This document shows, piece after piece, positions 61,245 to 64,000 of a stretch of 64,000 nt of DNA; position 1 is the first letter of the stretch, and the number at the start of each line of letters is the position of its first letter. Under the pieces are notes generated by a model. The model was not told the origin of the DNA. It worked only from the letters and a program-made list of their open reading frames with translations, and did not search any database. Origin of the DNA: Aromatoleum petrolei (GTDB taxonomy: Bacteria; Pseudomonadota; Gammaproteobacteria; Burkholderiales; Rhodocyclaceae); the NCBI RefSeq assembly GCF_017894385.1, contig NZ_CP059560.1, positions 434,001 through 498,000 of the forward strand, in the 5' to 3' direction. The translations under genes were made by a program, and so were the position numbers.

Positions 61245-61706
61245 GCGGCCTCAGTCGGCCAGCCGGCGAAGCTCAGCTACGGCGGGCATGTGCTCATGGA
61301 GAAACGCCACGGAATGTGCATCGACATTCTCGTGGCCGGATCGGCCCAGGCCGAACATCGCGCTGCCCAAGTACGTCAAGGGGGCGTCGCTTGCTGAAGG
61401 CGTGGCGCAGCGACGAGAAGAAGGGCTTCGACGGATATGTCGCCGACAAGCGGGTCATGGAAGGCGGCAAGGGTCTCGTCAGTGCCGACGGCAAGCTTTA
61501 TGGGGGCAACTGCTCGGTCGTGTTCACCCGCAAGCTCGCGGGCGGCGGCGAGGGCGATGCCAAGCTGGAAACCGGCAGGATCTACAACTTTGGCTTTGCG
61601 ATCCACGACGACAGCGCGACCGGACGATTCCATCGCGTATCGCTCGGCTACTAGCTCGGCATCGACGCCAAAGCCGATTTCGTCGCCGCCCGACACCGTG
61701 AGCCCA
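61245..61706 (+). pseudogene. Decayed EB_dh-like haem-b subunit gene
   Basis: Pieces GGHVLMEKRHGMCIDILVAG (one frame) and, in other frames, LLKAWRSDEKKGFDGYVADK, LYGGNCSVVFTRKLAGGGEGDAKLETGRIYNFGFAIHDDS, TGRFHRVSLGY resemble the ethylbenzene-dehydrogenase-related haem-binding domain (GfAiHDd...gRfHhVSlgy). At least one frameshift and an in-frame TAG at 61652-61654 (probably from AAG) inactivate it; the frame continues as LGIDAKADFVAARHREPIE to a second stop. The remainder of the gene is missing. Confidence 0.55.
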
Positions 61707-62325
61707 TCGAGTAGGAGTTGGCCCACCCAGCGCCGATTGCTGTCAATGTGAGGAGAAACAGGAGGTAATGCCAGCGAGTACCGTTGGCGGCCCCTGATAT
61801 GTCTTGAAGTCGGTCGGATCAGCGAGTCGTCGCCGTTTGCCGAGGTTCGCAAGGAACGGCTTTGACACCACTGCAGTGAGCAAGGGAGCGGCGCCAAGGG
61901 CGACCACGATGAGCGCATGCCGCCGCCGGCCGATTCCATCGACTGAAGTCAGATCGGAGTCGCAATCGCGGCGGGGACACTGCCCGTGGCGAGACTGTGG
62001 ACCACCTGCCAATCGGCTCGCCCTGCGTGATGGCAGCCGACATCAAACACCTTCGTCACCGACGCGAAAATTAGATTCGTTCCAACGGTAGGTGTTCGGG
62101 GCGACGCGCATCAGCAACGCCCGCATAACGTCACCACTGCGTCACCCGACACAGGTGGCCCCCACCATGATGCCAACCCAGAGCCCAACGCGTTCAATCC
62201 GGTATTCAGTCAGGAGGTTGTAAAAAAGGGGTATCGGTGACACTTGCAGGGAAGAGGGGGAGAGCGCCATCTGCAAACCAGAGCCGATACCCCGGAAAAA
62301 GCGTATTCGGGACGAGCGACCGCCG
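61707..62325. other. Intergenic region without a recognisable gene
   Basis: Follows the decayed EB_dh-like gene and precedes the ETF-QO stop. Open frames here lack family motifs. Confidence 0.35.
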
Positions 62326-63963
62326 CTACATACCCTGGTAGATCGGTCCCTCCCCTCCCTGCGGCACGGTCCAATCGACGTTCTGCGTCGGATCCTTGAT
62401 GTCGCAGGTCTTGCAGTGCACGCAGTTCTGGGCGTTGATCTGTAGCCGCGCGCCGACTTCCTCGTGCACGATCTCGTAGACGCCCGCCGGGCAGTAGCGC
62501 TGCTCAGGGGCGTCGTACTGGGCAAGGTTGACCGCGATGGGAATCGTCGAATCCTTCAGCCGCAGGTGGCAGCGCTGGTCTTCCTCGTGGTTGGTGTTCG
62601 ACAGGAACACCGAGGAGAGCCTGTCGAAGCTAAGCACGCCGTCGGGCTTCTGATACTCGATCCTCGGACTCTCGGCAGCCAGCTTCAGGCTGGTGTGATC
62701 CGCAGTGTTGTGCAGCGTCCAGGGGGCCTTGCCTTGGAGGAGCTTCTGGTCGACGCCGAAGAGCAAGCTGCCCAGCCACAGTCCGTTCTTCATGTAGGGC
62801 TTGAAGTTGCGAGTCTTGTGCAGCTCCTTGAAAAGCCAACTCGCGCGGAAGGCCTCCGGGTAGGACACGAGTTCGTCGCGGTTTCGCTCCGCGGAAAGCG
62901 CGGCAAAGGCCGCCTCGGCCGCGAGCGCGCCGCTCTTGATCGCAGCGTGGCTCCCTTTGATGCGCGCGGCGTTCAAGAATCCAGCGTCGTCGCCGATCAG
63001 GGCCCCACCCGGGAATACGAGTCGGGGCAGACTCTGCAGTCCACCGGCGGTGATTGCTCGCGCGCCGTACGCGAGGCGCTTGCCGCCCTCGAGGTACTTG
63101 CGGATCTCAGGATGCAGCTTGTAACGCTGGAACTCCTCGAAGGGCGACAGATGCGGGTTCGTGTAATTCAAGCCCACCACGTAGCCCACCGCGACGAGAC
63201 TCCCCGTGAGGTGATACACGAAGCCGCCGCCGTAGGTGGCCGCATCCATTGGCCAGCCGACAGTGTGCACGACGAGGCCGGGGACGTGGCGCCCGGTCGG
63301 CACCTCCCACAGCTCCTTCAGGCCGATCCCGTAGGTCTGAGGATCGGCTTCCCGACGGAGGTCGAACTTCGCCTCCAAGAGCTTTCCCAGGTGCCCGCGG
63401 CAACCCTCGGCGAAGAGGGTGTATTTGGCGTGCAGTTCCATCCCTGGCTGGTAGTTCGGGCCAGGCTCGCCCCCGCGGGTGACGCCCATGTCGCCGGTCA
63501 CTACGCCCTTGACGGCCCCGTTCTCGTCGTAGAGCAGGTCCGCTCCCGCGAAGCCCGGATAGACCTCCACCCCGAGAGCTTCGGCCTGCTCGCCCAGCCA
63601 CTTCACCACATTCCCCAGGCGCACGACGTAGTTGCCGTGGTTGAGGAAGCAGTCGGGCAGCAAGGCATTGGGGAAGCGCCACCCGCCCGTCTCGGAGAGG
63701 AACATTAACCGATCCTCGCTCACCGGGGTGTCGAGGGGTGCGCCTCGTTCCTTCCAGTCCGGGATGAGCTCGGTGAGCGCGCGGGGATCCATCACCGCCC
63801 CCGACAGAATGTGGGCGCCGATCTCGGCCGCCTTCTCGATCAGGCAAACCGACAACTCGCGCCCAGCCTCGTCGGCGAGCTGCTTCAGCCTGATCGCCGC
63901 CGCCAGCCCCGCGGGGCCGCCGCCGACGATGAGGACGTCGAATTCCGTCGACTCGCGTTCCAT
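62326..63963 (-). CDS. Electron transfer flavoprotein-ubiquinone oxidoreductase
   Basis: 545 residues. An FAD motif (FDVLIVGGGPAGLAAAIRLKQL) opens the protein, followed by EKAAEIGAHILSGAVMDPRAL and the membrane-associating ubiquinone region. The C-terminal 4Fe-4S cluster is built by CPAGVYEI and CVHCKTCDIKDPTQNVDWTVPQGGEGPIYQGM. It passes electrons from reduced ETF (from acyl-CoA and other dehydrogenases) to ubiquinone. Length is normal for bacterial ETF-QO. No etfAB genes are in the window. Confidence 0.95.
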   Translation of the reverse strand: MERESTEFDVLIVGGGPAGLAAAIRLKQLADEAGRELSVCLIEKAAEIGAHILSGAVMDPRALTELIPDWKERGAPLDTPVSEDRLMFLSETGGWRFPNALLPDCFLNHGNYVVRLGNVVKWLGEQAEALGVEVYPGFAGADLLYDENGAVKGVVTGDMGVTRGGEPGPNYQPGMELHAKYTLFAEGCRGHLGKLLEAKFDLRREADPQTYGIGLKELWEVPTGRHVPGLVVHTVGWPMDAATYGGGFVYHLTGSLVAVGYVVGLNYTNPHLSPFEEFQRYKLHPEIRKYLEGGKRLAYGARAITAGGLQSLPRLVFPGGALIGDDAGFLNAARIKGSHAAIKSGALAAEAAFAALSAERNRDELVSYPEAFRASWLFKELHKTRNFKPYMKNGLWLGSLLFGVDQKLLQGKAPWTLHNTADHTSLKLAAESPRIEYQKPDGVLSFDRLSSVFLSNTNHEEDQRCHLRLKDSTIPIAVNLAQYDAPEQRYCPAGVYEIVHEEVGARLQINAQNCVHCKTCDIKDPTQNVDWTVPQGGEGPIYQGM

Positions 63964-64000
63964 CCCTACTCCCTTGCTTTGCTCGGCCGGGCCTCGCAGC

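Noticed and set aside
1..64000. CRISPR arrays
   Set aside because: No regularly spaced short direct repeats were seen; the repeats found are segment duplications, att-like fragments and IS ends.

Overview
The window is high-GC DNA from a betaproteobacterium, most likely of the Azoarcus/Aromatoleum/Thauera (Rhodocyclales) type. That placement is inferred from gene content: a TRAP transporter, TcuAB, paired DUF1302/DUF1329 outer-membrane genes, NnrU, many LysR regulators, and a relic resembling the ethylbenzene-dehydrogenase haem-b subunit. No 16S rRNA or complete tRNA gene is present to confirm it.

Layout. 1-2861: a Tat-exported flavin amine oxidase followed by a cytochrome c (cut by the window edge) and preceded by an AraC-type regulator. 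3056-3550: a relic HU/IHF gene and a 105-bp palindrome-ended element related to an IS110 leader. 3556-22049: a large catabolic cluster with lysR, prpF-like 1, dctPQM, a MaoC-type hydratase, a class III CoA-transferase, a HpcH/CitE-type lyase, an aspartase/fumarase-superfamily lyase, a tcuR-like lysR, tcuA, tcuB, an MFS gene, a 2-hydroxyacid dehydrogenase, prpF-like 2 and an OprD-type porin. Read together this is a plausible complete route: tricarballylate to cis-aconitate (TcuAB), to trans-aconitate (PrpF-like isomerase), to itaconate (lyase acting as decarboxylase), to itaconyl-CoA, to citramalyl-CoA, to acetyl-CoA plus pyruvate. The family calls are secure; the assembled pathway is inference.

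22293-41862 is a mosaic island. It has two diverged copies of a MOSC/nnrU/DUF504/fic segment (X), two nearly identical copies of a parE-type toxin-antitoxin segment (Y), and three same-strand copies of the 3' half of tRNA-His(GTG). One copy reads X-att-Y without interruption (38204-41862). The other is split between X and Y by about 7 kb of cargo flanked by the tRNA fragments. Cargo and intervening DNA carry a fused HigB-HigA protein, a broken chemoreceptor, a deleted IS110 transposase, a DUF3141 hydrolase, an HD-GYP protein, and a three-gene redox module (FAD/2Fe-2S reductase, HX13H dihaem b protein, octahaem cytochrome c).

42439-52996: a lysR/TauE-SafE divergent pair, a complete RND efflux operon (adaptor, pump, outer-membrane channel), an alpha/beta hydrolase-fold protein lacking its catalytic serine, and a LysR gene whose upstream 26-bp motif recurs upstream of a small gene. 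53337-54949 is an intact IS3-family element. 55027-63963 holds a double-Cache periplasmic protein, a PaaI-type thioesterase, the DUF1329/DUF1302 pair, decayed transposase and EB_dh-like genes, and ETF:ubiquinone oxidoreductase.
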